Positions 22,808 through 34,949 of a stretch of 64,000 bases of DNA are shown piece by piece (position 1 is the first letter of the stretch; every line of letters starts with the position of its first letter). A model generated the notes under the pieces. The model was not told the origin of the DNA, did not search any database, and saw only the letters and a program-made list of their open reading frames with translations. The stretch comes from Onchidella celtica (taxonomy: Eukaryota; Mollusca; Gastropoda; Systellommatophora; Onchidiidae). The position numbers and the translations under genes are program-made. Location: positions 16,771,577-16,835,576 of the forward strand of contig OZ007576.1 in NCBI GenBank assembly GCA_963931925.1, given 5' to 3'.

Positions 22808-23896
22808 TCACTGAGATTTGCGTCCTTTGAATAGAGATTTGTACGTGTCTTTAAACTTTTTATTCGTCGCCACGTAGACAACGAAATTGCAGGAACTATT
22901 CACACACATAACAGTTTCCATGACTAGATGCAAGACCTCAGACAGATTAGACGGTGCGTCCCGTGTAAACGGTGAATAAAAATAATCGGGTAAATATACT
23001 GTCAGCAACAATATGCCACATGTCACAGTGTAAATAGCACACACAGCCAGTAACATTTTAGTCGTGCGGTTTGAAGAAACTTTATTCTCTTTTGAACTCT
23101 TGGACGCAATTTCACGCCTCTTGCTGGCAGCCATTTTGATCTTTGCGCTGATACAAATACAGCCAATCAGCGTGAAGGAGCATGGGATCTTCAGGTTCAA
23201 GTAGACTATGGCGTGCAGAATTATTTCCACAGATTTGATAGTGTCGTAGAAAAGTTTCGAACGTTTGATAAGCCCCACTGAAATGTTGTATTTGTAGTTG
23301 AACTCGTAGTCAAATCTGAACCAGAAGGACATGTAGATAATTAAAGCAAACCAAAATGTGCCAATGAGAGCCACAGCAAACCAAATTCTTCTGGGTGTAA
23401 TTATTTGATGAAATTGCATAGGCAAATATACAGCTACTAGACGTTCGAATGTGATCAGCATTGGTATAGTGACGGAAACAGCTCCCAATGCGTAATTCAT
23501 AGCACGTTGTATGAACAACAGGATAAAAAATATCAAAGATATACTTTTAGAGAACTGAAACGTGTCTTGTATTCCAACAACCAGGTAGAGCATTATCGGG
23601 ACATTGTTGATCCCAATCAAAAACCCAATGTCTGAGATAGCCAGGCAACACAAGATTATATTGGAACATTTATGAAGTCCGTGTTTGACTAGTATGATAA
23701 TACTGATAATGTTTCCAGTTATGCCGAGAACAGATATTGATGGCATGATCCCGAACATGAATAACCGCAGCAGAGTGAGCTTTAACTCAATGGAGATGTC
23801 TGAGTAATTTGCTGCATTCTCGGAGGAGAAATCATTAACATGAATTCCGCTTGACAGGACAGATGGCAGAGTTGTAAAACTGGTGTTCTTAAGCAT
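22808..23896 (-). CDS. Class A GPCR, gastropod chemosensory receptor-like, 362 aa
   Basis: A seven-transmembrane, G protein-coupled receptor for the plasma membrane; the ligand is unknown. TM1 carries GITGNIIS, TM2 has LAISDIGFL, and TM3 ends in ERLVAVYLP in place of DRY. Paired basic residues (SKRREIASKSSKEN) sit in intracellular loop 3. TM7 has NSSCNFVVYVATNKKF in place of NPxxY, then a short tail ending GRKSQ. The extracellular N-terminus has N-glycosylation sites (NTS, NYS). The chosen start is the Met at 23896 because the paralogue at 37969 has a Met in the same place (KNTxFTTLP). The frame is open to 23995, and the DNA similarity extends there too, so an earlier start is possible. There are no introns. 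Sequence style resembles receptors called chemosensory in sea slugs; a peptide receptor is an alternative. Confidence 0.85.
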   Translation of the reverse strand: MLKNTSFTTLPSVLSSGIHVNDFSSENAANYSDISIELKLTLLRLFMFGIMPSISVLGITGNIISIIILVKHGLHKCSNIILCCLAISDIGFLIGINNVPIMLYLVVGIQDTFQFSKSISLIFFILLFIQRAMNYALGAVSVTIPMLITFERLVAVYLPMQFHQIITPRRIWFAVALIGTFWFALIIYMSFWFRFDYEFNYKYNISVGLIKRSKLFYDTIKSVEIILHAIVYLNLKIPCSFTLIGCICISAKIKMAASKRREIASKSSKENKVSSNRTTKMLLAVCAIYTVTCGILLLTVYLPDYFYSPFTRDAPSNLSEVLHLVMETVMCVNSSCNFVVYVATNKKFKDTYKSLFKGRKSQ

Positions 23897-23996
23897 AGCG
23901 GAATGCCACATTTTTCTAAAGCAAAATTTTCTCAACTTGATGCGATCGTATGAACAAGAAAGCCCAGTCTTTATCTTTAAGACAGCGGTGAACATT

Positions 23997-26590
23997 TTAA
24001 CGACATTACTTAAAAATTTTTAATATCGTATCATTTTTTTCTGCATTCCCTGAGAAGTCTGTAGGGATTCTGTGACAATATGCTAAAGAGTTACAATTCA
24101 TGCTCCACAACCAAATTTTATTCAATCCCAAATAACCGGTTACAGGCAAATTGTAGGGGAAACTGATGCACATTACAGAGTTTATCACATATAGAACGGA
24201 AATAAAATATTCTGTGACTTGGTTGGATCAATTAGAAAGGATTTGACATGAAAATGTAATGAAAGACCTTCCCTTTGCCACCTCGAGTAGGATATATTTT
24301 TTTAAAGTGACATTCAAAGTGTCCACAGTTGTTCATTTTCTATCAGAAAGGTAAAGATTACTTGCTGATTCATCCTCAAATGTGAAATTATTATAAAATT
24401 AAAGTTTTGCTTATCAGTTATGTTGAAATAATCGAATCCCACTTGACAGAAACGCTTTGACCTATAATTAATACACGCTGATGATCGCAGTGTTTATGAC
24501 ATTCAATAATGTTCGTGTATCTGGCAAGGCAAGTGAAGTCTGAGTATGTCATTACATTCCGGTAATCTTATCATACTTCTTAAATTGTTTCACGTTGCTT
24601 GACATTTTCAGACACCGTCATTTCATGTCGAAACTGAAAATAGTTTCTCTTTCATCTACGAAATTTTGCATTAAAGATAATGTTTTAGGTTACATATATA
24701 ATTGTTCCTGTTGAAGTCTTTTATTGTTCGTTTTTTTTTTTCACTTGACAAAGGCGAAAGCCGAAAATTTGTGTATTTTCTGTCTTCTCTTTAGTTTGCT
24801 TTGTATTGTTTGGGTTTTATTTCTCACGCGGGGCTTTGCAACATACAACCTTTTCTTTTTGCCCAATTTTGACTTTGCTTATAGCCCTGCTGCGACCCCA
24901 CAGTTTTTCTGTGGTTTTTATGATATTTCGTGAATATATAATTATATGCATCGTTCTGAGACAACACCCCCATATTCACCCCTTTTGACATAATTATGTG
25001 AATTTTTGTTATAAACTGACAATAACATGTTTAAACTACAAAGAAATTTTACCCGTTCTAAAACAAAGCAAGACACATCCAAAACCCATCTTTTTCTTCT
25101 TTAAGCCTCTTGATTCCTTGAGGAGCATAGGGCCGCAACAACACTCCTCCAATGCACGGCAGGTCCACCCTAGCTCGGTCCACGCCATTCCGTCTGTCTT
25201 CACCTCAGCATCGATACTCAAGAACTGCAAACTGTATGTTGTAAGCTGTTCAAGTAAAATATTATTCTGTCGCGACAAGGAGCTGAATAATATAATTATA
25301 TAAATCTGTTAGTGTAAAGACAAGACTTTTTTTTTTTTTTTTTTAACTATAAAGATGGCGTCTACACATTTTTTTTGGTCAGAACTGCCAGCCGCTCAGT
25401 GATGAAGTTACACTAATCATCAACACCCCCTCGGAATGTTCGATCTTCGATTAGATAGAAGAGTATCTACACACTTGTTCAAGTGACTCTTCCATCACTG
25501 TCAAATGACTCTGACTGTGCTGAATGTGATTTTGAATTATCTTTGTGAAAAGAAAGCAAAACAGCCTTTGGTCACGTTTCGATCCAACATTGTCTGGTCA
25601 CACCACGACCTACAGGGTAGGAAATGGCCCAGGGTATGAATTCTTAATATTGCCTGTTTCATTTTGTAATTTTTTTTTTTTCAGGCCCTGGGGATTCCGT
25701 ACACCGGTAACAACTAAAATCGAAAGCTTTAAAGCGGCACTATTTCACTTTTATCGGTGACGAGCCTTAACTGTCATTAAACATTCTAACATTTCTTCGA
25801 TACTTTTATTTCAAATGAAACTTTTTGTACAATGTACCAATACTATATCACACTAATCTGTCTCAATCTCCAAGGCCGGTCAAGACAGTTATACATAGAC
25901 CTCCAACCTGCCATTTTGTCATATTGCGTACTTCAAATATTGTGATGAGAAGTTCAAAAGATTTATAGATTGAAAGGAAAGTTAATTTTTGGGCTGTTTC
26001 CAAAGTCTCTAAAGCAGAAAAAAATATAATTATTAAAACGATAAACATGTTAAGTCATATAAATATTATGTACGATTTAATGTCAGCCTTTCCTACTTTG
26101 TGAAATCTGAATGGAAATTGATGTCTTAACTTTTCTAAATGTTGTGGATTAACTTCTGCAGTAAAGTTAATTCTGCGTCCATGTTGCATTATACGTTGGC
26201 AAGGATGATTTAGATGTCACACAGATCAGTTCTTCTCAGAACTTCAAAGGAAACCCAATCACTGTGTGAAGCCGCTTGATTATTCTTAAATTTTGGTTGG
26301 TCGATCTACTCGCTGGAAGTCACTAAACATTAGCTTTTGTCAGCGTGACTAATGCATGATACTATAATAATAATAAATCTGATTTGTTTAAGACAGAATT
26401 GCCAAATGATCGGTATATAAACAGAGAAATGAAGAAACAGCATTTTTGTATCTTTTGTGTCTGCCAGAGTTTAATAAACCAGAGCCATTTGTATTCACCA
26501 AACCGCAATGTGCTACACAGAACAGTTTGAAGACAGAACAAATGGAAGTTTATAATTTGAATGAAAGAACGAGATATAAAATAATTAGTT
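23997..26590. other. Intergenic, no gene seen
   Basis: AT-rich spacer with T-runs near 24731 and 25327. Short open frames at 24998-25303 and 25545-25760 have no domain signature. Confidence 0.6.
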
Positions 26591-26596
26591 TACTAC

Positions 26597-27215
26597 ATGA
26601 TATGAAATCACTTGTTCACTATATGAAAGGAAATCTAATATAGTATGAAATCAGTTGTTTACTATATGGTATGAAATCAGTTGTTTACTACATGGTACGA
26701 AATCAATTATTTATTACATGATACGAAATCAGCATTTTACTGTATGTTATGAAAACGATTGCTTGCTGTGTGGCATGAAATCAGCCGTTTACCATATCAT
26801 ATGAAATCATTTGTTTACTGTATTTACAGTGTATTTTTTCCTACATGATACGAAATCAGTGGCTTACTATATTATACGAAATCAGTTGTTTTGCTACATG
26901 ATATGAAATAAGTTGTTTACTATATGATACGAAATCAGGTGTTTTTGCCACATGACATAAGTTATTTGCTACGTGATGTTAAATTAGTTATTTACTATAT
27001 TATACGAAATCAGTTATTTTTTACTACATGATATGAAATAAATTATTTCCTATATTATAGGAAATCAGGTGTTTTTGCTACCTGATACGACATAAGTTAT
27101 TTGCTACATGACATGAAATCCGTTGTTTACTATATTATAAATACGAAATCAGTGGTTTTTCTGAATGATATGAAATCAGTTGTTTACTATATGGTACGAA
27201 ATTATTTATTTCTTG
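26597..27215 (+). repeat. Minisatellite, unit about 28 bp, diverged
   Basis: About 20 copies resemble TTTACTATATGATATGAAAT followed by CAGTTG. Copies differ by substitutions and small indels, so the array is old. Confidence 0.8.
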
Positions 27216-28110
27216 TTTCTGTGTTCACTGCTACGCAAGACGAAAAATGGTTCGTTGTGTAAGTTTTGTTTTCAACCAGAAATTGACAATGTATGATTTC
27301 ACTACACCAGAATCTCGGTGACTGATCAGTTGTGAGCTAAGAAGGTATATAGATCTATGTTTCTTGGATTATTAATCAAATAATCTGATTTTTGTGACAG
27401 GTTCTGAGTGAATGGTCAGGATTTCTATGTAACGTTTCTGGAAACAAAACTCTTGTAGCTTTGCATTATGAGCTGTGCTATTGTCAGAGCATACCGAAAC
27501 ATTTAGCCACAGAAACATATTGCTTGGGGTAATTTATAAATGTATTCTTAAAGTTGTGCCCACATAATTTGAAAGCTATAATATTTTAGTGGTTGCATAT
27601 CTATTAGGAATAAAAGCGATTTTATCAGAGATCGACGATCCTTATTAATACATGATATGTGAGATACGGTATTTTTGTAACATCTTTATCAACTTGTCTG
27701 CAGTTACTTTACAATTATGGTTTTAAATCTGCTCCCAATATTTCGTATGATTAATTAGACAGTAGTTTTGTTTACTGTGTACAGCTCAGTAGCTCTGTGG
27801 TGCAACTTAAAGTTAATAGTCTCATTACCAGCACTAAAATATATATTTAAAAAAGAGAGTATCATGGCTATTAGGAGAATGTTCTTATTATGTGTTTTCA
27901 TTTGCATTATGTTTTCTTTAACACATTTTAAAGATTTTATATCTCGGTATTTCTGTCTGATATATTTCTCACACTTTGACAATAAATTCTTTTGATAAAG
28001 TCTTGCATTTCAACAAACGATATGATATAGAACTGTTCGTAAACACGTTTGTGGTGAAACTGAGTTTTTAATTATTTTTTTTATAACCACATAGAACATA
28101 ATTTATTGAT
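27216..28110. other. Intergenic, no gene seen
   Basis: Both strands are open for about 75 codons around 27755-27995, but I find no domain and composition is AT-rich; treated as chance. Confidence 0.5.
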
Positions 28111-28111
28111 T

Positions 28112-28410
28112 GTTATTATAAGTATGTACGTCCCCCAAGTTTTTTTGCGCTAGGGGTACGTATTTTAAAGCTTTTGTGACTCCAGAGCTAGAGAGCTTCC
28201 CCCGAAATACTCCTAACAACAGCCTTAATTAATTATTCTTTAAGATTTTCTTTTTGTTTTCCTCCTGTTTTTTAGTTGGAACTGTAGGGGGCAGGATTAG
28301 GGGATTCGATAAGACTTTGGGTGGAGGATAAGGACGGGGTTAGGAATAGGTACATATACGTACGCACCTCTAGCGCAAAACGCATGGCGTACGGAAGTAC
28401 AAGTAACAAC
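28112..28410 (+). mobile_element. MITE copy c
   Basis: It runs from GTTATTATAAGTATGTACG to GTACAAGTAACAAC, same orientation as copy a. It contains TTTTGCGCTAGGGGTACG and TTTTGTTTTCCTCCTG. Confidence 0.75.
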
Positions 28411-28880
28411 AGCACAATTTATTACCAATAATTCATCTTCCTCCTACAAACTAGGACCACTTTTCTGTTTCACTTGCTTTTGACTGAATGCTTATATGAC
28501 AAGCCTCCCCGACACTGGTTCAGTATGGATCTCTTCAGAGTCCGTGGCCATTGCTTGACAAGGACACACTGGCCATGTCTTCCCCGGGTCAACTTTTGTT
28601 CGACGCCACGCGCCAACAAAATTTGGTCACCTCGACCGAATGTACACAATACAGAAGACGCAGTCCAGGCATGGGCACTTTAAATATCCACCAGTGTCAC
28701 AAATTTCCTTCAGGATTTGAGGATTACAGTACACCCGAAATTGAAACAGCGACTTCTCCGAGCAATGTGTAGCCACGGAATAACTTTTTTGCGCATGTCT
28801 GCCTTTTCTCATGTTGTCTTGACGGCCCCAGATAGCTATGGAATCACAACTACAGGTACGATAATTCATCTTCAGATGTA
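28411..28880. other. Intergenic, no gene seen
   Basis: Overlapping short frames at 28474-28869 have no recognisable domain. Confidence 0.5.
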
Positions 28881-28886
28881 GATTAT

Positions 28887-29989
28887 TGTCACAAGTGGAG
28901 TGAGTGCAATTAATAGGATTGCTATAGAGTGGGTGTATAGTTGTAGGATTAACTCACGGGATAGTTGAGGCAGACAGTTAACGTGAAAGCGTGCAGTGAC
29001 ACGAGGAAAGTGCGTAGTTATTGAGGTAGCGTTTGGGGTAATGGGAAGTCACTGCAAGCTTAGAAGTTCGAGAGAGCAGACGTGGGATGGGCAGTCGTGA
29101 GTTGATGTTTCCAGTGAAGACTGGTAGGTTGAATTATAAGGATTTGTAATTGTGATGATAAGTCTACTATATTCTGATGATGATAATAATGCAAATAAGT
29201 TATATGCGAGGACTTAAGGAGTGTGCAAGTAATTCATTACTGTATAAATTGATGTGAACAATGAGCGAGATACGTATGTTAGGAGCATGGATTCTTAGCA
29301 TAGTCGGAGTGCTGTGTAATACTGTGAGGGTGTGTTACAGTAGAGATGTGCGGCTGTGTAGTGTTTGCGTGAGTGTTGGCTGTGTGGTGGGTGTAAAGTG
29401 GAATGTAGTGTGTACGCTTGATGGGTCGTAATGAGTGGTGAGTGTATAGTAAGTACATAGTATTATAGAGATGTGATGTTATTCTTTATAGGTGCCGGGT
29501 GCAGGCTGTAATCTGTAACAGTGTAACTGAAGTGACGGGGTTGGGCTGTGAGGCCACCGTCAGGAACTAGAGGACATAGGCAGAGCTGGGGTGTACGCCA
29601 GTAATTGGGTGCTTCCGCCAAGGGTAGCTGTGGCGTAAGGCCGACAGGCGGCACAGTCTACGCGGCAGTCCGATTCGGGGAATCAAGGCTGGCCACATTT
29701 AGGATGTATATGTATTAAGTTGTTGTACTGCCCAGTAGTGCAGATTTTGATGTTAGGCTGAGGCCAAAGTTGCATACTTTAAAGAAGGGAATAATATACG
29801 GTTATAGAACTGGAAGTGGAATGACTGATTGAGGGGATGAGTACTGTATGGTATTTATGTTGATTATATTTGTTAATGTTATAATAAATATGTGAGCCTG
29901 TTTGACTGTTTTGTTAATTGCTATACTTGTTTGTTTGTGATTGTTCCTCTGTCTTATTAAGGGCATTTCCCAATCTGGGATTTGTTACA
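28887..29989 (+). mobile_element. Solo LTR, 1103 bp, with 5-bp target duplication ATTAT
   Basis: The element starts TGTCACAAGTGG and ends GGATTTGTTACA, with TG...CA ends in an imperfect inverted repeat. It is flanked by ATTAT at 28882-28886 and 29990-29994. The strand is inferred from an AATAAA at about 29883 near the right end. The interior is rich in GTG/TGT and has no protein-coding domain. It differs from the 9185-10404 element, so it is another family. Confidence 0.72.
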
Positions 29990-30103
29990 ATTATCCCGAA
30001 GTATCCGTAAATATTGGCATTGGTATGTCATACTCTGTGTATTTCTGGTTTCCTTGATAACTCAGAATATGATCGGTGAGTTTGTACTGAAGACTACTTT
30101 TTA

Positions 30104-30130
30104 TAATAATAATAATAATAATAATATAAT
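30104..30130 (+). repeat. (TAA)n microsatellite
   Basis: ATAATAATAATAATA repeated for about 27 bases. Confidence 0.9.
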
Positions 30131-30419
30131 AACAGTAATATAAAGCATATATAGAGCATCTCATTAACGGCCAGGCTTTAAAGGCCTCACAACATTATAT
30201 GCCTGTCCTGAATCAAACACACATATATGTAGACACAAACAGACACAGTATGCACGCACATTCATTTAATAAATGAAAAAGGAAAAAGCAAAATCATTCG
30301 TGGATGTTCAGGGAATAAAGAATGGCTCTTCAGCGGATGTTTAAAATCCCTGAAATGTTTAATCTCTCTCAAAGACTGAGGCACAGAATTTCAGATCTGT
30401 GGCCCTTGTAGCATAGATT

Positions 30420-30560
30420 ATAGGATGATTCCCCTGACCAGCTGCTCAATGTTCTTTTACAGGATTATTCCTCTGACCAGCTGCTCAATGTTCTTTTACA
30501 GGATGATTCCTCTAACCAGCTGCTCAGTGTTCTTTAACAGGATGATTCCTCCGACCGGAA
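30420..30560 (+). repeat. Tandem repeat, 39-bp unit, about 3.5 copies
   Basis: Copies begin GGATGATTCCTCTGACCAGC and continue with CTGCTCAATGTTCTTTTACA. Confidence 0.85.
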
Positions 30561-31119
30561 GGTCAGACTAAACCAAACAGGCTCTTCTGACCCGGTTTTT
30601 AATTTTAAACAATCACTGCGTCTTTCTTGCGTAGGAGCCCGGGCGCATCGAAGTTCAGCCTAAAAATGGCGATCACCGACACAATGGAGGCTTTCTTCAT
30701 TTTGCTTGAAATAAGGTTTGATTGTTGGGATGAGTTTGTTCACCAGCTTGATTTACCGAATCAGAGGATACTCTTTGGATTAGTCAAACCACTTGGTCGG
30801 AGGAACCTTATCCAATGATATTTCGCCAGTGATCTTCAGAGGCATTTTATCGCTTTGAGTATTCATCCACATTCATCCTCCTGGTAAGTCTCTCCATCCT
30901 TTGCCTGTCCATTATAGGTAGTCATCATTTTCTTTACCTATTGTAAGAAAACATACCTTACACTGTAGGATTCTACAAACCCAGTTTTCTCTGTGATCTC
31001 CACATAAGTTCAAAATTTCTTTATTTTATGCAAATAAAGTGTTTGACAGTTTTGTTGTTCTGAGTGTATTTTGGTTTTTGCGTTGGTCTGACAATGGATG
31101 GGTAAGAGTGCTGGATCTA

Positions 31120-31175
31120 GAAACAACAACAACAACAACAACAACAACATTAACAACAACAACAACAACAAAAAA
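31120..31175 (+). repeat. (ACA)n microsatellite
   Basis: AACAACAACAACAACAAC with one TTA interruption. Confidence 0.9.
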
Positions 31176-31385
31176 CGAAACGCCTAATCTTTTCTCAGGG
31201 CTGCAAGACAGACCGCTGGCTTAATAATTAGGCTCTTCTGTCAGTAAAATGTCTTACAATTCAGCACAGTGCATGATGATAATTACAACTATGGAAACAT
31301 AATAATTTATACTTAAGGTTTTCTTGATTATCTAACTTTTGTCCAATCCATGAATGCATCCATGTCGTTCAAACTCATGAATCCA

Positions 31386-31396
31386 TGACGTCATCA
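31386..31396. promoter_or_regulatory. CRE-type palindrome TGACGTCA
   Basis: Perfect 8-bp CREB/ATF site, with another at about 31789-31796, in a CpG-richer stretch that could be a promoter. Binding is not shown by sequence alone. Confidence 0.3.
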
Positions 31397-31562
31397 CTTC
31401 CTGCCGGTTGTTTTGAATTCTGAGAGGCTATTCGACGGGCTCCTTTCCGCGTGCGTTTCGGTAGTTTGAAGCACAGACTAATAAATTAACCAGACTGGAA
31501 ACACGAGCTACGGGCTGTGTCGTTTTTTACGGAATTTCCCGAGCCGAGACCTTATAACCAAC

Positions 31563-31718
31563 ATGGCCGCCGCTCGGAAAATTCCGATTCTAGTTCTATC
31601 TGCAGTAGAAATCTCTTTTTATTTGTCAAGATTGGTTGTACTTGTATTGATTTCTTGGTGCGGAGCTAAACTTCCGCGTTCAGTAGGCGCGTCAAAATGG
31701 TATCATTCAACATTGTAG
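31563..31718 (+). other. Short ORF with strong start context, 51 aa, unproven
   Basis: ACCAACATGGCCGCCGCT is an excellent eukaryotic start context. The frame MAAARKIPILVL... is hydrophobic in the middle (LSRLVVLVLIS) and stops at 31716-31718. Sequence around it (31370-31800) is CpG-richer than neighbours and has two perfect CRE sites. It could be a first exon, an upstream ORF or chance; no splice partner was found. Confidence 0.25.
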
Positions 31719-32149
31719 CTATGCTGAAGCGTCGGTCGATACCGTAAACCTAATGTGGCGGATGGTTCCTGACCTTTCGCTGTTTTGTGACGTCACACAA
31801 TGGGATCATCCAGTCTGGGTATTTTATTAGTCTGTGGGTTGAAGTCTAGTTTTGGAGAAAGCACATCTACACAATAACGAATAATGGTCACGTCATGTTA
31901 AAAAAAAAAAAAGCGAGACGAAAGACAGAATTATAATTATAGCAAGATAAGACAGGAGGAGACCTTATCAAAAGCACCCGCCAACCAGTCTCCGTGTGTT
32001 TCGGGGCTGGTGTGTAGTTTAAAAAGAAAAAGACGTTCATTGTGGACATTTTGATAACAAGCGGGTATTTGATGAAATCATTGTTATGACAAATACAGAA
32101 GACTGAAGAAGACTGCGAAGAGAGCCACTGATAAATTCCTTAACTTTAA

Positions 32150-32530
32150 GCAGTGTGTCCTCGGCGTCACAGGTCTTGCGTATCTTCGCCTGTCATGCCG
32201 GAGACCAGGGTTCGATATCCTGCTTGGGAGGAATTTTTTTTCTCTGATACATAAACTGTTTTTTCCTCGCTGTGCTCAGTTTAAAATCAGTCAGTGTGAT
32301 TTTTAGGGTTTTGCCAACGGCTATTGTGTTAGGGGACCGTAGTCTGATTGTAAAGCCAAACGGAGAAAATACTGAGTTGTCTACACCGGATTTGGAACAC
32401 TAAATTCACATTGTCTAAAATTATACGGTATAACCAGTGGCAGTATTGGCAGAATGGATAAGACACTTGCACCAAAGCCAGCGATACTGGTTCAAATCCT
32501 GATCCTGTCGAAAAGAAAAAAAGGGTGACG
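32150..32530 (+). mobile_element. tRNA-related SINE-like sequence
   Basis: GGCAGAATGGATAAGAC (A-box-like) at about 32450 and GGTTCAAATCC (B-box-like) at about 32490 are spaced as in a tRNA, then a poly-purine tail follows. Another B-box-like GGGTTCGATATCC lies at about 32208. No intact cloverleaf can be folded by eye, so I call it a SINE rather than a tRNA gene. The module GTAGTCTGATTGTAAAGCC in the middle recurs near 33305. Confidence 0.4.
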
Positions 32531-33289
32531 AACACCGAGAGTCATGACTTCGGTGTGACCGGGGTCTCTATACTAAAAGATGTCAGGAAGTCAAAGACCG
32601 AAACATCTAATGAAAGAACCCACTTTCTTCCTCTGGAGATCGTCGCCTATCCCGCTCCACCTGAGGAGTTTTTTATTTTTTTTTTACCACTAAAGGTCAT
32701 TCTGTGAAATGCCACTGAAAACAACCTTTGCGAAGTCGATATCGTGGGAAACATCACTGTTTGTTTGCTCTATATTGCTTCCTTTATTTAGGCTATTCCC
32801 CTTCCCTGAACGGATCAATTACTAGTATATCATAATTATAAGTATACATCACATGCACGTGTGTTTGCACTTGCTTGTATTCTGATGAAATTAATGTACT
32901 ATCTAATAACTTAATAGATTTGCAAATATCACAGCGATAATAATCTCTGAGAGTAATGAAATACAAATAATGCCTTCGCATCTTATGATTTGATTAAACT
33001 CTGCGTTTACTGAGTTTGTGATTTAATACATTACAATTTGTGAAAAATATTTTGAATGTGATTATTTTATTGAGTCATTTCGTTTGGTGAAACTGAGAAT
33101 TATTTACAGAATAACCCAACAATGAACATGGGCTGCGTCTGCTAGATAATTTTTTATAAGAAGTATTAAATTTTTATTGATGTAAAGACTTAAAAGTCCC
33201 ATTGGTAAGCAACGGGTTAAAAACCCAAAAGATGCATACGGCCATGAACAGTCTTAATATCTTCAGTAGTCTGCTGGAACCTCGTTGCT

Positions 33290-33510
33290 CCTGTCATGGG
33301 AGCGTAGACTGATTAGAAAACCAAATAGAGAGAATACTGAGCTGTGTTTCTGCTCAGCAATATGTAAAAATACTACGGTTTCATATAAAAAAAAATAGCA
33401 TCTATGGCTAGTTTAACGGGCTCCCAACGGTCGACCGACTATACGCTCTAGGCAACCGAGTTGTTGAAAATTGTGGGTATAGAACCTCGGATTTGCCTAC
33501 CAAAAAAGAT
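33290..33510 (+). mobile_element. Second SINE-like copy
   Basis: GTAGACTGATTAGAAAACCA then GAGAATACTGAGCTGT matches 32337-32375. It is followed by a tRNA-like stretch (GGCTAGTTTAACGGGC, then GGGTATAGAACCTC). Confidence 0.35.
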
Positions 33511-33714
33511 CGGGGGAAAAAAAAACAGTCTACTGTCACTAGTGTCAGTTAACAATGACATTCATCCTACTGCGCATTAACAGTAATATGTCGATGGATC
33601 TGTTGAACCTGTCATGAAATGATTATACTTACAGTTGTGTAACTCGTGGACGAATGATTTCATCCTGAGAGAGGCGGTTCCTAGACAGCGAGTGATCATC
33701 GGCTACCAGACGCA

Positions 33715-34945
33715 AGTTACTAGAACGTGGGCGGGCCATCAGTTACTAGGCCGTTGGGGAATATCAATTACTAGACCTTGAAGGACCATCAGTTACTATG
33801 CAGCTAGGGACCGTCAGTTACTAGACCGTGAGGGGCCAGTAATTACTAGACCATGAGGGGCCAGTAGTTACTAGACCGTGAAGGGGCCATCGGTTACTAG
33901 ACTTCGAGGGGCCAGTAATTACTAGGCTGTAGAGGGGCCTTCAGTTAATACACCGTTAAGTGTCATCAATTACGAGACAGTTAAGTGTTATCAGTTACTA
34001 TACAGTTAAGGGTCATCAGTTACTAGACAGTTAAGGGTCATCAGTTACTAGACAGTTAAGGGTCATCAGGTACTAGACAGTTAATGGTCATCAGTTACTA
34101 GACAGTTAAGGGTCATCAGTTACTAGACAGTTAATGGTCATCAGTTACTAGACAGTCAAGGTCATCAGGTACTATACAGTTAAGGGTCATCAGTTACTAG
34201 CCAGTTAAGGGTCATCAGTTACCAGACCGTTAAGGGTCATCAGTTACTACACAGTCAAGGGTCATCAGTTACTAGACAGTCAAGGGTCATCAGTTACTAG
34301 ACCGTTAAGGGTCATCAGTTACTAGACCGTTAAGGGTCATCAGTTACTAGACCGTTAAGGGTCATCAGTTACTAGACCGTTAAGGGTCATCAGTTACTAG
34401 ACAGTTAAGGGTCATCAGTTACTAGACAGTCAAGGGTCATCAGTTACTAGACAGTCAAGGGTCATCAGTTACTAGACAGTCAAGGGTCATCCGTTACTAG
34501 ACAGTCAAGGGTCATCAGTTACTAGACAGTCAAGGGTCATCAGTTACAAGACAGTCAAGGGTCATCAGTTACAAGACAGCCAAGGGTCATCAGTTACTAG
34601 ACAGTCAAGGGTCATCAGTTACTAGACAGTTAAGGGTCATCAGTTACTAGACAGTCAAGGGTCATCAAATACTAGACAGTTAAGGGTCATCAGTTACTAG
34701 ACCGTTAAGGGTCATCAGTTACTAGACCGTTAAGGGTCATCAGTTACTAGACCGTTAAGGGTCATCAGTTACTAGACCGTTAAGGGTCATCAGTTACTAG
34801 ACCGTTAAGGGTCATCAGTTACTAGACAGTTAAGGGTCATCAGTTACTAGACAGTTAAGGGTCATCAGTTACTAAACAGTTAAGGGTCATCAGTTACTAG
34901 ACAGTTAAGGGTCATCAGTTACAAAACAGTTAAGGGCCATCTATG
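33715..34945 (+). repeat. Minisatellite, 25-bp unit, about 48 copies
   Basis: Unit: GGGTCATCAGTTACTAGACA plus GTTAA. The left part is diverged; from about 34000 the period is a strict 25 bases. Variants alternate ACAGTTAAG, ACAGTCAAG and ACCGTTAAG in blocks, showing stepwise local duplication. Confidence 0.95.
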
Positions 34946-34949
34946 AAGT

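Noticed and set aside
32437..32510. Functional tRNA gene
   Set aside because: Only A- and B-box-like motifs are present; acceptor and anticodon stems do not pair by eye.
33715..34945. CRISPR-like array
   Set aside because: The 25-bp units are contiguous with no unique spacers, and the DNA is eukaryotic; it is a minisatellite. The same applies to the 40-bp array at 42600-43525.
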